DNA of 64,000 bases from Henckelia pumila. Lineage: Eukaryota; Streptophyta; Magnoliopsida; Lamiales; Gesneriaceae. Position 1 is the first letter of the stretch, and the number at the start of each line of letters is the position of its first letter. The position numbers and the translations under genes are program-made. Location: assembly GCF_033568475.1 (NCBI RefSeq), contig NC_133123.1:150799753-150863752 (forward strand). Reading direction: 5' to 3'. A model generated the notes under the pieces. It was not told the DNA's origin. It ran no database searches and saw only the letters and a program-made list of their open reading frames with translations. Of the stretch, positions 22,801 through 34,979 are shown one piece after another.

Positions 22801-23258
22801 TGCCTTGCTTTGGTATTGTACAGTTTCACTAGTGCACTCAACTTTGTGTAACGCTTACATCCATTGTACAATGGTTTCTATGCGTCCTCCAAAAACTTCA
22901 CAAATTCTTCTGGATTTTCTGTGTAGTTCTCGTATGCTGCCTCACACATATTAGTTGTTTCAAAGTCTTTGTGATAATCATTAGTTGGATCCTGGTTGGT
23001 ACTCCAATTTACTCTATCATTTTCGGCAGACTCGCCATGCCAAATCCAATTGACATAATTTTGACTAAAACCATGAAAAAAAAGATGCTCTCGAATCAAC
23101 GTAACCGGTCCTTTTTTCAGATTTATACATTTGCAACAAGGACAATGAATTAAATTGGGGTCAACGTGGAGATTTTGCAAACAACTGCTGATGAACTGTT
23201 CAACACCCTCCTCATACTGTTTAGATCTTCTATCCGAGTGAATCCAAGATTTATCCAT
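19826..23258 (-). pseudogene. CACTA TNP2-type transposase, disrupted
   Basis: Main DNA-cutting transposase of CACTA elements. It starts at 23258 (MDKSWIHSDRR), the typical TNP2 opening. In order I see a transposase-associated zinc domain (CPCCKCINLKKGPVTLIREH), the Transposase_21 core (LALAADGINPHSN, GPKQPGNDIDVYLDVLVEDL, CLDVMHIEKNVFESL), a DUF4218-like part (MYPFERCMKVFKSYVGSRKH near 21035) and a DUF4216-like C-terminus (HMNDEFVLASQVNQVFYIDD near 20080). An intron probably separates 20742 from 20674. Lesions: in-frame stops at 22878-22880 and 22683-22685, a frameshift at the G-run near 22509-22520, and further shifts near 21900-21960 and 21020-21035. It cannot make full-length protein. Confidence 0.88.
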
Positions 23259-23784
23259 AATTCACAACTTATCTTCGACAAACAATTAAATGTATGAAAT
23301 TTATGTATAAAAACAAATACTAAAATATTAATATACAAGAATCATGAATTATTTCCACTTCAAGCACTAGTTACTTGGTTTTTGAAAACCAAAGGGATTT
23401 TTAAAAAAATGGATGGCTTACAACCACCTCTATAACGCAAAACATCAATGTGACTCCAAAAATCAATGCTAGTTTTAGGAATAGTTCCAGAAAACAATTT
23501 TAAATTCAAATATGACCGAGCCAAGCTCAAATACAGGAAACTGTTTTCAAAATAAAGAATGAATACTTTTGGTTTCAAAGAAAAAACTGGAAATTAATTT
23601 TACTAGTGAACATAAATAAAAAATGCACTATGACAAATATTGTAAGCACAGGGAGAAAATATTCAGAAAATGCACTGCCACTAAGATTAACAGGGAAGGA
23701 CCACTAAAACATGATTGATACAAGAAGATATTCACTACAACGAAACTTATAACCACTATGACAAATATTGTAAGCACAGGGAGA
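23259..23784 (-). other. 5' flank of TNP2 within the CACTA element, with a 37-bp direct repeat
   Basis: No gene seen. The 37-bp sequence at 23626-23662 (from CACTATGACAAATATTG) recurs at 23754-23790, its last base being the first of element C. Element C inserted inside the second copy. Confidence 0.6.
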
Positions 23785-23789
23785 AAATA
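23785..23789. repeat. Target site duplication of retroelement C, left copy (AAATA)
   Basis: AAATA precedes the C 5' LTR and recurs at 37680-37684 after the 3' LTR. Confidence 0.93.
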
Positions 23790-26511
23790 TGTAACACTCG
23801 GAAATTTTAAAGCGTAAATCTGCATGCATAATTAGGAGAAATTAATTTTTAATTAAGAGTTAAATGTATTTATGTGATATTATGTGATTTATATGCATGA
23901 TTTAATTTATTTTAGCATTTAGCCTATAATTATGGAAATTCTATATTTTTAAGGAATTTATTATTTTTGATCGCATAGACGGGACCGTGGACGGACGAGA
24001 TACCAAAATTCTTAGCCAAAAATATTTTATGAGTTTTAAGAGCCTTAAAATAATATTTTAAGGTATTTTGTCAAAAAAATTTTAGTATTTACTTATATAT
24101 TTATTTAAGAATGGATTTTTGGCCAAAATAAGTCATTTTAATGACTTTTATTGATCTTTAAAAATCCTTTAATATTATATTTCGGGATTTATTATTATAT
24201 ATCAGATTAGTAGGTATTTTTAAAAGTTTAAAATCTTATATTTATGTTATATTATCTACCTAATTAATTTATATTAGTTATTATCCTAAATCTACCCAAA
24301 ATTAAACCCCAAAATCATTCCCTACCCTACGACTGATCTGATCAGCCGCCTCCAACCCCTTTCTCCAACCTTTCTCACGCCTCTTTTCCAGAAACACAGC
24401 CTCCATAGCCAATCAAGCAACTTCCTTTGGTGATTTTGGTCCGTTCGTCGTCCCGGAGACCCGTAAACGCATCAATCTTCATTCAAAGATTTAAAGACAT
24501 GTCTAAAACTTTTATTTGGCCACCATATAAGCTATTAATCATGCATGACGTGTTTTATATCAGACTTTTCATGGAAATTTCAAGTTTATGTATGTATGCT
24601 TTGTATTGATGCATGTTCTTGCTTATTTGGGTCATGATTCACGTTTTTTCCAAGCATGGTATGGTCCAGGGCTGAGGGCTCAAGTCAGAGGGGTCCCAGG
24701 GTGTCTTAGGGTCGAGTTGGTTCAGAGTTTTAAGGTGTCATAGGCTGGAAACGAAGCTATTCACTTCTAATGCACGCAGACGCGCAGGTTAGGGCTTTGG
24801 GAAGAGAGGGGTCGTTCTCCTTCCTCAAGCCATGGATTTGTGCGTGGTTTGTTGGGCTTAAAAGATTTAGATGTTGGCTAAAATTGAGAAGTGGTTTCAT
24901 GGTCTTTGGTTGTCGGAGGAAGCCGCAAAAAAAAAAGTTTGGCGACTGCTCAGTCTACGCGCGAGGAGGAGGAAGGCGTCTGGTGCAGAGCTTCGTTCTC
25001 ACTCCTCGGGCCATGGTTTGGTATGATTCTTGTTGTGTTAGAACCCCGTGGATGTGGGCTATCCATGGGCGGTGGTTCTCCGGCCTGGGGCGGCCGGAGC
25101 AGGGCGGCAGCAGCCATGGAATGGCTGCTGCTCGCTGCTGAGAAGAGGAGAGGGAAGGGGTGTCGGGTTTTGGGTTAGGGGGTGGGTCCCGGGTCGTGTT
25201 AGGGCCTGGGTCGGGTCTGGGGCTTAGTGGGTTGGGTCAGTTTGGTTTGGGTCTGGGTTAGGTGGGTCGGGCTCAGGTATTTTAATTTTTAAGTATTTAA
25301 TAGTTTAAGTGCATTTTGGGCTTTAATAATTAGTTAGAAAAATTATTTGGGCTCCAAATAATTTTATTTGGGCCCTAAATAATTTATTTAAGTTAGCCCA
25401 ATAATTTTTATGGGTTTGGGAGCCCATGAGAATTTTTGGGCCAGTCCGTGAATTTTTGGGCAACTCTAGAGTTTTATTGGGTTTAATTAGATTAATGAGC
25501 TTAAATATTTTTATTTAGGCCCAGTTAAGTTTAATCAAGTTATTTGGGCTAAAATATAATTATTGGGTTTTATTTAAGTATTATGGGGTTAAAGTGAGTG
25601 ATCAGCAGTCTGGACCAACCCATGAAAAATAACGAAGTCCGGAATATATATTTAATTATTTTATGCATGAAGTTTATATTTTAAGTATAAGTATATTTAT
25701 TATGAAAATAAATTAAATATATATTACGAACATATTTTCAGTGCATGCATTCATAAAAAATTTACATGTTATGATTATGATCAAGTGTTGAGCAAAATAT
25801 TTTTATGATGTGAATTGAAGTAGTGTGACAGCACAGAGGTGGTTATCCACTATTTATGTTAAGAGGTAGTTTACTACCAGCACAGATGTGATTTATCACC
25901 GCTACGTACGTTGGTTCAAGAGACTGATCATTCGGCACAGATTTAGTCACACTTACTGATAGGACCATATTATGTTTCAAAATGTCATGCTCAACTATGT
26001 TAAGTATACTTATGTTCAAGAATAAGATCAGTGATGTTTATGGCAAGATGATGAAATATTTTTATTCATGCATGCATGTACACCTATATGTATTAGTATG
26101 ATTATGTGATGCATTATTTTTAACTTTGTTATAAATGATTAGACATGTTGAGCCTCTAGGCTCACTACGCTTATATGGTGCAGGTGAGACATATGACTTT
26201 TATGTAGCTCCTACCGGTGGTGAGGACGTATGAGCTCACGGAACAGTGGCCCCGTGACCGTTGCATGATTTAGGATTATTTCAGATACATTTTATCATGT
26301 TGTTGAATTTTAAGAAAATTATATTTTTAATTTAGTATTTCAGCACTTGGTGTTTTTGGAACAATGCAAAACTTATTATTTTTATTTCATGCATGATAAT
26401 ATTTATCTTTTATTTTGAATTACATATATGTATGGGCATATATGTATAGTATTATTTTTAGTATTTTATTTTTAAAAAAAAATTCCGCATTTATTAGTAG
26501 TAGACGTTTCA
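23790..26511 (+). repeat. Retroelement C 5' LTR (2722 bp)
   Basis: Opens TGTAACACTCGG and closes GACGTTTCA. It shares with the B LTR the GATCGC(A/G)TAGACGGGACCG block (near 23970), a GC-rich island and TGGGCC/TGGGCT-type motifs, and the TACCGGTGGTGAGGA block near 26213. Confidence 0.93.
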
Positions 26512-26513
26512 AT

Positions 26514-26525
26514 TGGTATCAGAGC
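26514..26525 (+). promoter_or_regulatory. Primer-binding site of retroelement C
   Basis: TGGTATCAGAGC, 2 nt after the LTR, the initiator-Met tRNA complement. Confidence 0.92.
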
Positions 26526-26529
26526 ACGG

Positions 26530-28707
26530 TCCTTGGAGGGTGTCCATCTGCCACGTGAAGCTCAAAAATCTCACTATCGGTCTGTAAGTTTTAAATTGTT
26601 TTTCTTATGATCTATAAGGAGCATATGTAATGATTTAAGATTTCATGTTAGCAATGTTTTAAAATACTTAGTTATGCATTGCGATTTACGTGAAGAATAT
26701 GTGGTGATGCAGTATGCCTCAAGACATGTTATACGACAGGTTGACCTCAAGGAATTTTGATTTTGGGAATTTGGTTTTATTTTGTTGAAAATAATTTTGA
26801 TATTTAGGTTGTCACTTGAATTTTTTTTGTAGTAACTTATTGATTTTAAGTTAGAATGATTTCATTGGTAAATTATTGGGTTGGTGATGGTAAGAGGTAG
26901 CAGGCCTATCAAGAATATTTTTTTATGAAGGTGTAGCGATAAATAGAACAATAAAGGTAAATTCCAATAAGAGGCATTAAGTTTTTGTGATAGCAATAGA
27001 ATTATTGCTTGAGGCAAGAGTACGATTCCTTGCAAGAATGATTAATCGAGAGTTGTATCATTTTCTTCTTTGGTGAATTTAAAATGTTACTTTATAGAGT
27101 CTAGTAAATATTTTTGGGAATTAATTTCGCATGTGTCAAATTATGCTAGTGGGTTCACAGATATCATATTGTCATTCATTTAACTATTAAAGTTTTTCCC
27201 TTGACGAAGAAGTCATGATTTTTTTGGAGATGAAACTGGTACCTTAAGGTTATAGTTTGATGGTTTGTGGTTTTAAGTTTGTACTCTTAATTATATGAGG
27301 TATAAATTGATGATAAGTATGTTTTGTATTAGATTCTTGAATCTTTGAGAATAAAAAAATAATCGTGGAGTTAGTTTGATAAAGAATTGGGTAATCTTTG
27401 ATAAGAATTAAGGGTTCGCATGGTTGGTGTTACCAAGTAAGCTGTATTGGGTTTGACGTTCAAGTCACTACGTTTAAATAAATAGATTTGGGAACTTGTC
27501 AGCCTGATTTATAGATATTGTGATGACTGAATGATGAAGGTGTAAATTTTTATATGCTTGTGTAATTGGTCAGGTGTGGCATAACACTTGTTATAAAATT
27601 TTGGTTTCGATGTCAAGTGTAATATAAGCTTTAGATATGACCTAAGAGTTGACGATATATATATATATATATTTTATGGAGTGAGTTTTTTTGTTAAGAT
27701 TTGAGTCATTTGAGAATTTGGGTTGTTGGTTTTACGCTTGTATGGGTAGTTGAAGCACTTGGAATAATCACGAGTCAGCGTAATGACTTGATATTATAAC
27801 TGTTATCTCGATACTTTCGTTTTACGTTGGGGTTAATTGTATATAAGTATTTGTATGAATGTTCTTTCAATATCCTTGAGTTGTATAAACTTGAATTATT
27901 GGGTCATGTTATAGGAGTGTCTCCACCAAGATTTTTGGGATGCATGAGCAAAAAGGTACTGGTTGTGTTTTGACTGTACATGGGACCAACATGTATTACT
28001 TATGAGCGGATTATTCAGTTTATTAGGTAATTGACTTAGTATTTTGATTTTGAGGAGTTCAGATTCCATGGACTATAAATAGAGGCAACTAAGAAATGAT
28101 ATGGAATTAACTATTGAATGTTATATTATTATGCTATTTAGAGATGATGACATGTAAATACTATTCGAGGAATTTCACTCCTCCAATAGGAGAATCTAAG
28201 TGCCTTAAGCCTAAACTAACCACAAAATTAGAATTCATATATTTTAAGCATATTTCTGACGTTAGGAGAATTTATGTTGTGCATGACGTTTGACACTAAA
28301 TTCACTTTTTGGGTTTCATGGATTTATAGCACTCGAGATTTAAGATTTTCAAGCGTTCGATAGTTGAAAGTGTAGTGGTAAATGGATAAGTTGAAGAAAA
28401 TTGCGATGAATGGCAGATGTTCGACTCAAAGATGTTTAAATTGTTATAGAAGGCTAGAGTGTGGATAAGCTTTACAAGTTGAATTTATTGGGGTTGATAT
28501 TGTAATCATATGCTTTAATAAGTAAACTTGGGAACAAAAGTTCGGCTCACGAATGTTGGAGGATTGATAAGTAGAGTGTATAAGCATATAAAATCAGTCA
28601 AGTTTTGGCATAGTGTGATTGTTGTGTTTAGGAAAAAATGATTAGTAAAGTTAATATTTTGTTTATCAGAGTGCGCAGCAGAAGCATGACTTTTGGGATA
28701 CTGAAAC
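26530..28707 (+). other. Non-coding filler replacing gag-protease-RT in retroelement C
   Basis: The leader up to about 26712 resembles that of B, ending in an ATGCCT like the B gag start. Sequence then becomes AT-rich with stops in all frames and no gag or RT motif. It holds a short (TA)n run near 27656-27672. Pol similarity resumes near 28720. Its origin is unknown. Confidence 0.6.
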
Positions 28708-28719
28708 TTGGGAACTAGA

Positions 28720-29612
28720 TGGGTGATCATGGATAGACTCACCAAGTCAGCTCATTTCTTGCCGGTGAGGACTACTTACTCGTTGACACAGTATGTAGAG
28801 CTTTATATCAAAGAGATTGTTAGACTGCATGGCATACCAGTGTCGATAGTATCAGACAAGGATCCGAGATTTACATCTGCTTTCTGGAAGAGTTTGCACA
28901 CAGCATTGGGGACTAGATTATTATTCAGTACAACGTTCCATCCCCAGACAGATGGTCAGTTTGAGAGAGTGATCCAGGTTCTCGAGGATCTACTGAGAGC
29001 TTGTGTCATCGACTTTCAGGGCTCTTGGGAGACTAGATTGCCGTTGGTGGAGTTTACCTATAACAACGGCTTTTAGGCATCTATAGGTATGGCTCCTTAT
29101 GCAGCTCTCTACGGGAGGAGATGCAGATCTCCCGTGCAATGGGATGAGGTTGGCGAGAGGACTCTACTTGGTCCTGAGATTGTACAGCAGACTGCGGATG
29201 TTGTGATTCAGATTCAAAATCGGATGAGGACTGCTCAGAGTCGTCAGAAGAGTTATGCTGATACTCGACGACGAGATCTTGAATTTGCTGTTGGTGATCA
29301 TGTGTTTCTGAAAGTATCACCTACGAAAGGGGTGATGAGATTTGGTCGAAGAGGTAAGCTGAATCCGAGGTATATTGGGCCTTTTGAGATCTTGGAGAGA
29401 GTTGGCACGTTGGCCTACCGTTTGGCTTTGCCACCAGGGCTTGCGGAAGTGCACAACGTCTTTCATGTATCCATGCTACGGAGATACGACTCGAATCCGG
29501 CACATGTGTTGGATTACGAGCCTCTACAGTTAGCACCGGATTTAGCATCTGAGGAGAGGCCGATTCGGATCTTAGCCAAGGAGGAGCGGAGACTGAGGAC
29601 GCGGGTCATACC
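28720..29612 (+). pseudogene. Integrase fragment of retroelement C
   Basis: Closely resembles the B integrase from [16 protein letters not shown] onward, including [16 protein letters not shown] and [18 protein letters not shown], then the GPY/F-like [15 protein letters not shown]. The upstream part of pol is absent. An in-frame TAG lies at about 29074-29076. Coding similarity stops at RTRVIP, where CACTA element D is inserted, and resumes at 34838. It cannot encode a working integrase. Confidence 0.9.
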
Positions 29613-31139
29613 CACTACAAGAAAAAATCTCAACAACAAAAGACAACGGTTTTTAACTGTTGTTTTTTAGCGTGTCTTTATAATAATAGGACATTCAACA
29701 ACAGTTTTAAACTACATACGACAACGGTTAAAAACCGTTGTCCTTTTTCAAATAAAAAACAAAAAAAAATTAAAATTTAATATACAAATATTCAATATTA
29801 TAAATCAATCCAAATTTAAAATTTCGAAAATAAAATTTAATATACAATTTTTTAGTATTACAAATCACTCGAATTCGAATCGTAATTCAATACACACTAG
29901 AAAATAGAACTATGAACTAATCTTAATAAACTTGGAACCCTCTTTTCAGCATAGATTAGCTTCCATCTTGAGCTAGCTAATACTGATTTCACAACTGCAC
30001 ATTCTTGACCTGATATTTTCGTAGACGCAGCAACAATCTTTTTTTTTTTTTTAATATGTATATCCAAACTGTAAATTAATTATTCAACCAAAAAAACCTA
30101 TAAACATAATTCATTTAATAAATCAAATAAAACACTAATTATTAACAAATATTATTGTATTATGTATATAAAATCTTTTTAAGTAAATGTTAATAATGGA
30201 TGTCGACTTTCCACTACATAAATAATCAGTATATTAAAATAGGTCTCAAAGATCAAATAAAGAGTTCATTTAAATTTCAACTAAAAACCCATAAATCCTA
30301 TGAGTTGATGAAAAACAAGGTTGGAACGAGCTAAAATCACCTCAAATCAAAGCTAACACAGGCTGGACAAAAAAGTATTAAACTTAAATAATTTGTTAGA
30401 CTCATATAAGTTAAACAAATTCATAGTCAATTAAATGTTGGCATTTGGAGTTTTCATCATCTCTCTTTCCACTTCCCTAACTTTTTACACTTCTATGGTT
30501 AAGGTTCTAATGTTGCCCGTCGATGTAAGAGTTACTGCACTCACTAAGCTATGCCATTCAACCAAAGTTTAAAAGTTAATTAGCAAGAAAAATACTCGTC
30601 TACAGTTTTATTTTTAGCTCATTCATGGGATTTTCAAAGCAAGCTTCCACATGTCCTAACAAACAAGAACTAAAGCAGGTGTTGACATCCTTTTGAAGTA
30701 ATTTCTAAAGCAAACAAATAACCAAAAATTACTTGGATGTCAAATTAAACATATGAAAGTAAATGATCCATACAAATATGTATACTTGATTAACGAGTCT
30801 AGCAGTGGAAAAATTAAAATATTAGATCTCTGTTTAGGTCAAGCTATGGCCAGTGAATCAGGCAAGAGAAAAAAAATGATCCAGCCAAAGAAGGACGCAG
30901 GGGGTGATAAAAATTAGATATGAACGCCTGGTTTTGACATCTACTTTTTCATTACAGGACAACACAGAATACTTAATATGCTTGTCCATACCTTGAATGA
31001 GCTGATTCATCGCAGCAAATCTTTAAGAATTCAACCACACAATTGGGATTCGGGTCAAGAAAGAAAGCCACCTAATCATATCATAAGCAACAGAATAATT
31101 AAAATTATATCGATAATATAAAACAATTAAATACAACAG

Positions 31140-31555
31140 GAGAAAAATTAAACAGATTAGTGATTCAAGTCACCATCCCGTGTTTGTCCAGCTCGAACAA
31201 TTGCTCCATCTTCAATGTCATAGCCCTGCATAAGTGCCAGAAAGAGCGAATAAGATTTAAAATTTGCAAATTATTTCAGAATATATAATTCATCGAATCC
31301 AGTTCCAAGAACCGTACTAAAGCTTCCAATATATATCACCATAACATCGGAACACCCAAATATCGAATATAAAACTCTAAAAATCGAAACACCCCATTTC
31401 ATATAAGCTGAAATTTTGTCCGATAAATGATAATGTGCTCTCTTGTTTTCAATGGTGGATTCAGAGGGCAGTCGAATTTTACTCTGGATGGCGGCTTCGA
31501 GAGTGGACTCGGTGAGCAATCTACCACCAGCCTCGAACTCTTTCAATGATTGAAC
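31140..31555 (-). other. Unrecognised exon-like blocks in element D
   Basis: On the minus strand the block near 31240-31160 reads GYDIEDGAIVRAGQTRDGD and ends at a stop, and 31555-31430 reads KEFEAGGRLLTESTLEAAIQ and onward. The less AT-rich composition and coding look suggest captured exons. I do not recognise the protein. Confidence 0.35.
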
Positions 31556-32179
31556 CTACAACAATATTCCAATTAATACATCAATATGGTGCAATAAATG
31601 CGACAATAACTAATTTAAATCGAGGCCAACAAATCCCATTTTTGGGCAGTACCTATATATACCTAAAAAAAACCGCTTGAAACACGGATAAGAAGCTGAA
31701 AATGATCTCAAATATTGTCACTAGAACAAGGTTCAGTTTCGATTATTTTGTCACTAGAGTGAGTCTTCCCTGCGCAAGATGACGGACTAGGTTCAGTGGC
31801 TTCATAATTTCTGTTTTTTGGTCAATTCCATATGCATCATATGTAAATAAAGTTTAGCAAGATATCACAATCACCAATATGCATATATTAGGAAAAGAAT
31901 CGACAGATAAAACAGATAATCATATTATGGTGCTGGCATAAAAGAAAAGGAGCAAATAGATCCCACACTATGCTAGTGATCCGAACAATTAGGTGAAATA
32001 CAAGATTAGGAAGAAAAATCAAACCTTCGTAGTTAATTCCAGCACAAGATCTGTACAAAATGAAAAGCAGAAAGTATTTATCAAAATGAGCAATAAAACT
32101 CAACTCAAATTCCTAAATTTACAACACTAAATGTTTAAATTCAGATACTATTTCAAATGGAAACAGATCATTACAAATC

Positions 32180-32690
32180 AAGGGCTTATTGTGGAATCTG
32201 GTTCATCCATTGTAACTGCGGCTGAGGTGTCTGCTCTGGTGCAGGAAAATTACTCGATGTGGGAGAAAAATTTAGAGATTTAAGACATACCAATTATCCC
32301 AGAAAAGTACAAAATAATATGATATATTTGATCACAATGTTCTCATAAAACGTTCCACATATATAAATCAAGAATCAAAATATATAAATCTAGAAAAAGA
32401 AACAATGATTTGAGTAATAATAAATATTTAAGAGATTGAGAGATAGGACGATAGCTATCTTAAACTAAGCATTAACAGAAAAAAAAACATCCAATCAAGA
32501 ATTCAAACAAACAAAAATAAACAAATTGTAAAAAGTACCTTTACTTCCATCTGAAACTGGAGTGGAAGCCAAATCAGATAGAGATTCAGACAAGCCAGTG
32601 GAAATACCATTGCCGTGAATATCTTCACCTGCAGAAAAATTCCAGGAGCTCCCATGTATGAAAACTCAGTTGCATATTCATCCATCCATT
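32180..32690 (-). other. Unrecognised exon-like blocks in element D (second set)
   Basis: Minus-strand reading of about 32628-32540 gives DIHGNGISTGLSESLSDLAS, followed by a GT donor. A block near 32260-32185 gives NFPAPEQTPQPQLQWMNQIP and a stop, like a natural C-terminus. Possibly parts of one captured gene, not identified. Confidence 0.35.
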
Positions 32691-33479
32691 GGTCATCTGA
32701 ATGCTTCTACTTATATAGCTCCTTAAAATCAAGGCATGATCCTCTATATAAAGAAATTTTTTGATAATAAAGACAATAATTTGTTAAAAAATCTGCCTAA
32801 AACAATATAAGACCATGCCAATTAAAAATAGCTCAATAATATTACTATTCAAGAAATCATTCTCATTGAGGAAAATATATGAGTTAAAGAAATCAGTATC
32901 CTAGCCTATCATTTAGATTCTTATATTTGGGTTAGACTACCAGGTCACTGACACGTGAACTTTGTTCCACAATGTAAATCATGCAGAGAAACAAAACATA
33001 TTAGTGGAACAAGCGATATAATTAATGAAAACAATTATTAATAAAGATTACAAAAACTAAGCATTATTTTTCCATCTACAAAGAATTTGAAATGGAAAGA
33101 CCAGAATAAAAACATGAATATTGTAATCAAATAAGGAAGTTTTGAAGCACATCCCTTAGTGCACGTGCGTGTGCGCACACACACACAAAAGGAAGATCAA
33201 CAAAAGCTCACCTCAATCGTGTGGCTCCAAACATGTCTGCAAAGAAAACGTGGTCATCAAAGGCGAACCCTACCCACTGATCCATTTACTTGAAGCTAGC
33301 TCTAGCTAAGTTGTTTACTCGTTTCAAATCCATTCTAGAAAGTCTGGCATATGTTTTTCAAGTGATTTTGCATAAGATGACAAGTAGAAAGTGTGTAAAT
33401 CAGTGAACATAACAATACACAAGTTTCGTACAAAAATTAGAATAAAATGATGATTTCAAGAGTGATAACCATTCATGCA

Positions 33480-34056
33480 TAAATAAAGATCATTAAGTTT
33501 CCCATTAAAGTCACTCAACTGAAGAACATGAATTCTGGGAAAGCCTTTAGCTTCCTCTCTTTCTTTCTGAGTGTTATAACACCAATCCCCTGCACCGTGA
33601 ATTTTGACTTAAAAACCGGAACAACTTATAAGATCAATGGCATAGTACACAACACAAAAATTACTATTTATAAGATCAATTGACATTCTTTAAAGTCGCA
33701 ATACGGTCCTAGACAAAACTAAATGTAGAATAGCAAATAAGATGACTATTTAAAAGCTGACAAATAAATACTGAAGAGGACCATAGAAAAAAATAGATTA
33801 ACGAGTCCAGGAACTTACTGCAGGGCTAGACCTTGATTTTCTGGCATACTCTGAAGCTTCTTCAGCACTTCTACCTTAGGACTAGCAGATTTCAGAAGAA
33901 ACGTTTACATTTAAGAAAGAACGACGCAAGGTCTGACCTCGTGAAGCTTTTGTTTTCTTTCCATAACCATAGATGTTCAGAAATATTTCTCACCCGGTTC
34001 CGAGACCATAGATTTTTTCAACTGGGATAGCGACTCCAGCAAGCTCTCGAAGCAAA
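33480..34056 (-). pseudogene. Captured fragment of a host HAD-like protein gene (Arabidopsis At2g45990-like)
   Basis: Three minus-strand exon-like blocks match, in order, the plant haloacid dehalogenase-like protein I recall as At2g45990. About 34055-33994 reads LRELAGVAIPVEKIYGLG and ends at a GTGAG donor. The next block, from an acceptor CTGCTAG near 33885 to about 33825, reads PKVEVLKKLQSMPENQGL; joined across the intron the frame is preserved. A third block, about 33575-33480, reads YNTQKEREEAKGFPRI. A middle exon of the family appears to be missing, and there is no complete frame. Family naming is from memory of conserved segments and should be confirmed by search. Introns are retained, which argues for DNA-level capture rather than retroposition. 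Confidence 0.6.
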
Positions 34057-34837
34057 TTAAAGAACAACGATCCAGAAAAAATTTATACGCGAATCGTGGA
34101 TATGGAATGGAGAGATGAGTCAACGAGACACCAAAATAAAGAACCTATCGGAAAAGAGAGAATTTAAAGGTTTTTACCAACTTTGAGAGGGTGGAGTTCC
34201 AGGGCTGAGAGCTGCGAATCCAATTCGGTGACCGGAGGAATGTTGTATTCGGGCTGTTTCTGCTCACCGATTCGTGATCGATCGACGATTAGGGCGTTGG
34301 AGCTGTGTTGGGTCGAAGGGATGACGGGTTGGGGCTAGGGATTTCCGGATTGGGTTTTTTGTGTTCTCTCCTCTTAAGCGTATATGTATATGTATTAATT
34401 AATTAAATAATTAAAAAAAGAAGAGAAAAACCCGTGTATGTATATGTATTAAAAAAAAGAGAAAAGATGATGTCAAAAAAAATAAATAAAAGACCACAGT
34501 TTTTAAAACCGTTGTCGTAGACCCCAAAAACACGCTAACAGACAACATTTAATTAAAACCGTTGTCGTAAGTCATAAAAACACGCTCATAGACAACAGTC
34601 TATAAAAACCGTTGTCGTAGGCCCAAAATAAACGCTCATAGACAACGGTTTTAAAAAACTGTTGTCTTATGCCCCCAAAAGACAACGTTTTATAATAAAC
34701 TGTTGTCTTTTTTAATGAGAAAACGCCCAAAGACAACGGTTTTGATTAAAACCGTTGTTATTGAGTGGAAGACAACGGTTTTGGCATAAAACCGTTGTCG
34801 ATTGAGTGTTGTTGATTAGCATTTTCTTGTAGTGATC

Positions 34838-34935
34838 GATGGTCAAAGTCCAGTGGTTGAATCACTCCAAGGAGGAAGCCACTTGGGAGACCGAGGCAGA
34901 CATGAGAACTCGCTACCCAGAGCTATTCGGGTAAG
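34838..34935 (+). pseudogene. Chromodomain remnant of retroelement C pol
   Basis: Continues the integrase of 28720-29612 across element D: reads [16 protein letters not shown] and ends at ELFG plus stop, the same C-terminus as in element B. Confidence 0.88.
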
Positions 34936-34965
34936 TACTTTAATTTCGAGGACGAAATTCAATTT

Positions 34966-34979
34966 AAGGGGAGGAGAAT
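34966..34979 (+). promoter_or_regulatory. Polypurine tract of retroelement C
   Basis: AAGGGGAGGAGAAT directly before the 3' LTR. Confidence 0.9.

Larger units (their letters stand above)
29613..34834 (-). mobile_element. CACTA element D (5.2 kb), non-autonomous, carrying host gene pieces
   Basis: Ends CACTACAAGAAAA at 29613 and its exact inverted copy TTTTCTTGTAGTG ending at 34834. Flanks ACC (29610-29612) and ATC (34835-34837) fit a 3-bp duplication with one later change, and the surrounding pol of element C reads on across it. Subterminal regions hold many direct and inverted copies of a GACAACGGTTTT motif (29645-29740 and 34495-34800). I see no transposase inside. The interior holds exon-like pieces on the minus strand (33480-34060 and others), so this appears to be a gene-capturing element. 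Confidence 0.88.

Noticed and set aside
24770..25178. Overlapping open frames in the GC-rich island of the C LTR (and 35959-36450)
   Set aside because: The frames exist because the island is GC-rich and poor in stops; two frames overlap and both are shared by the two LTRs.
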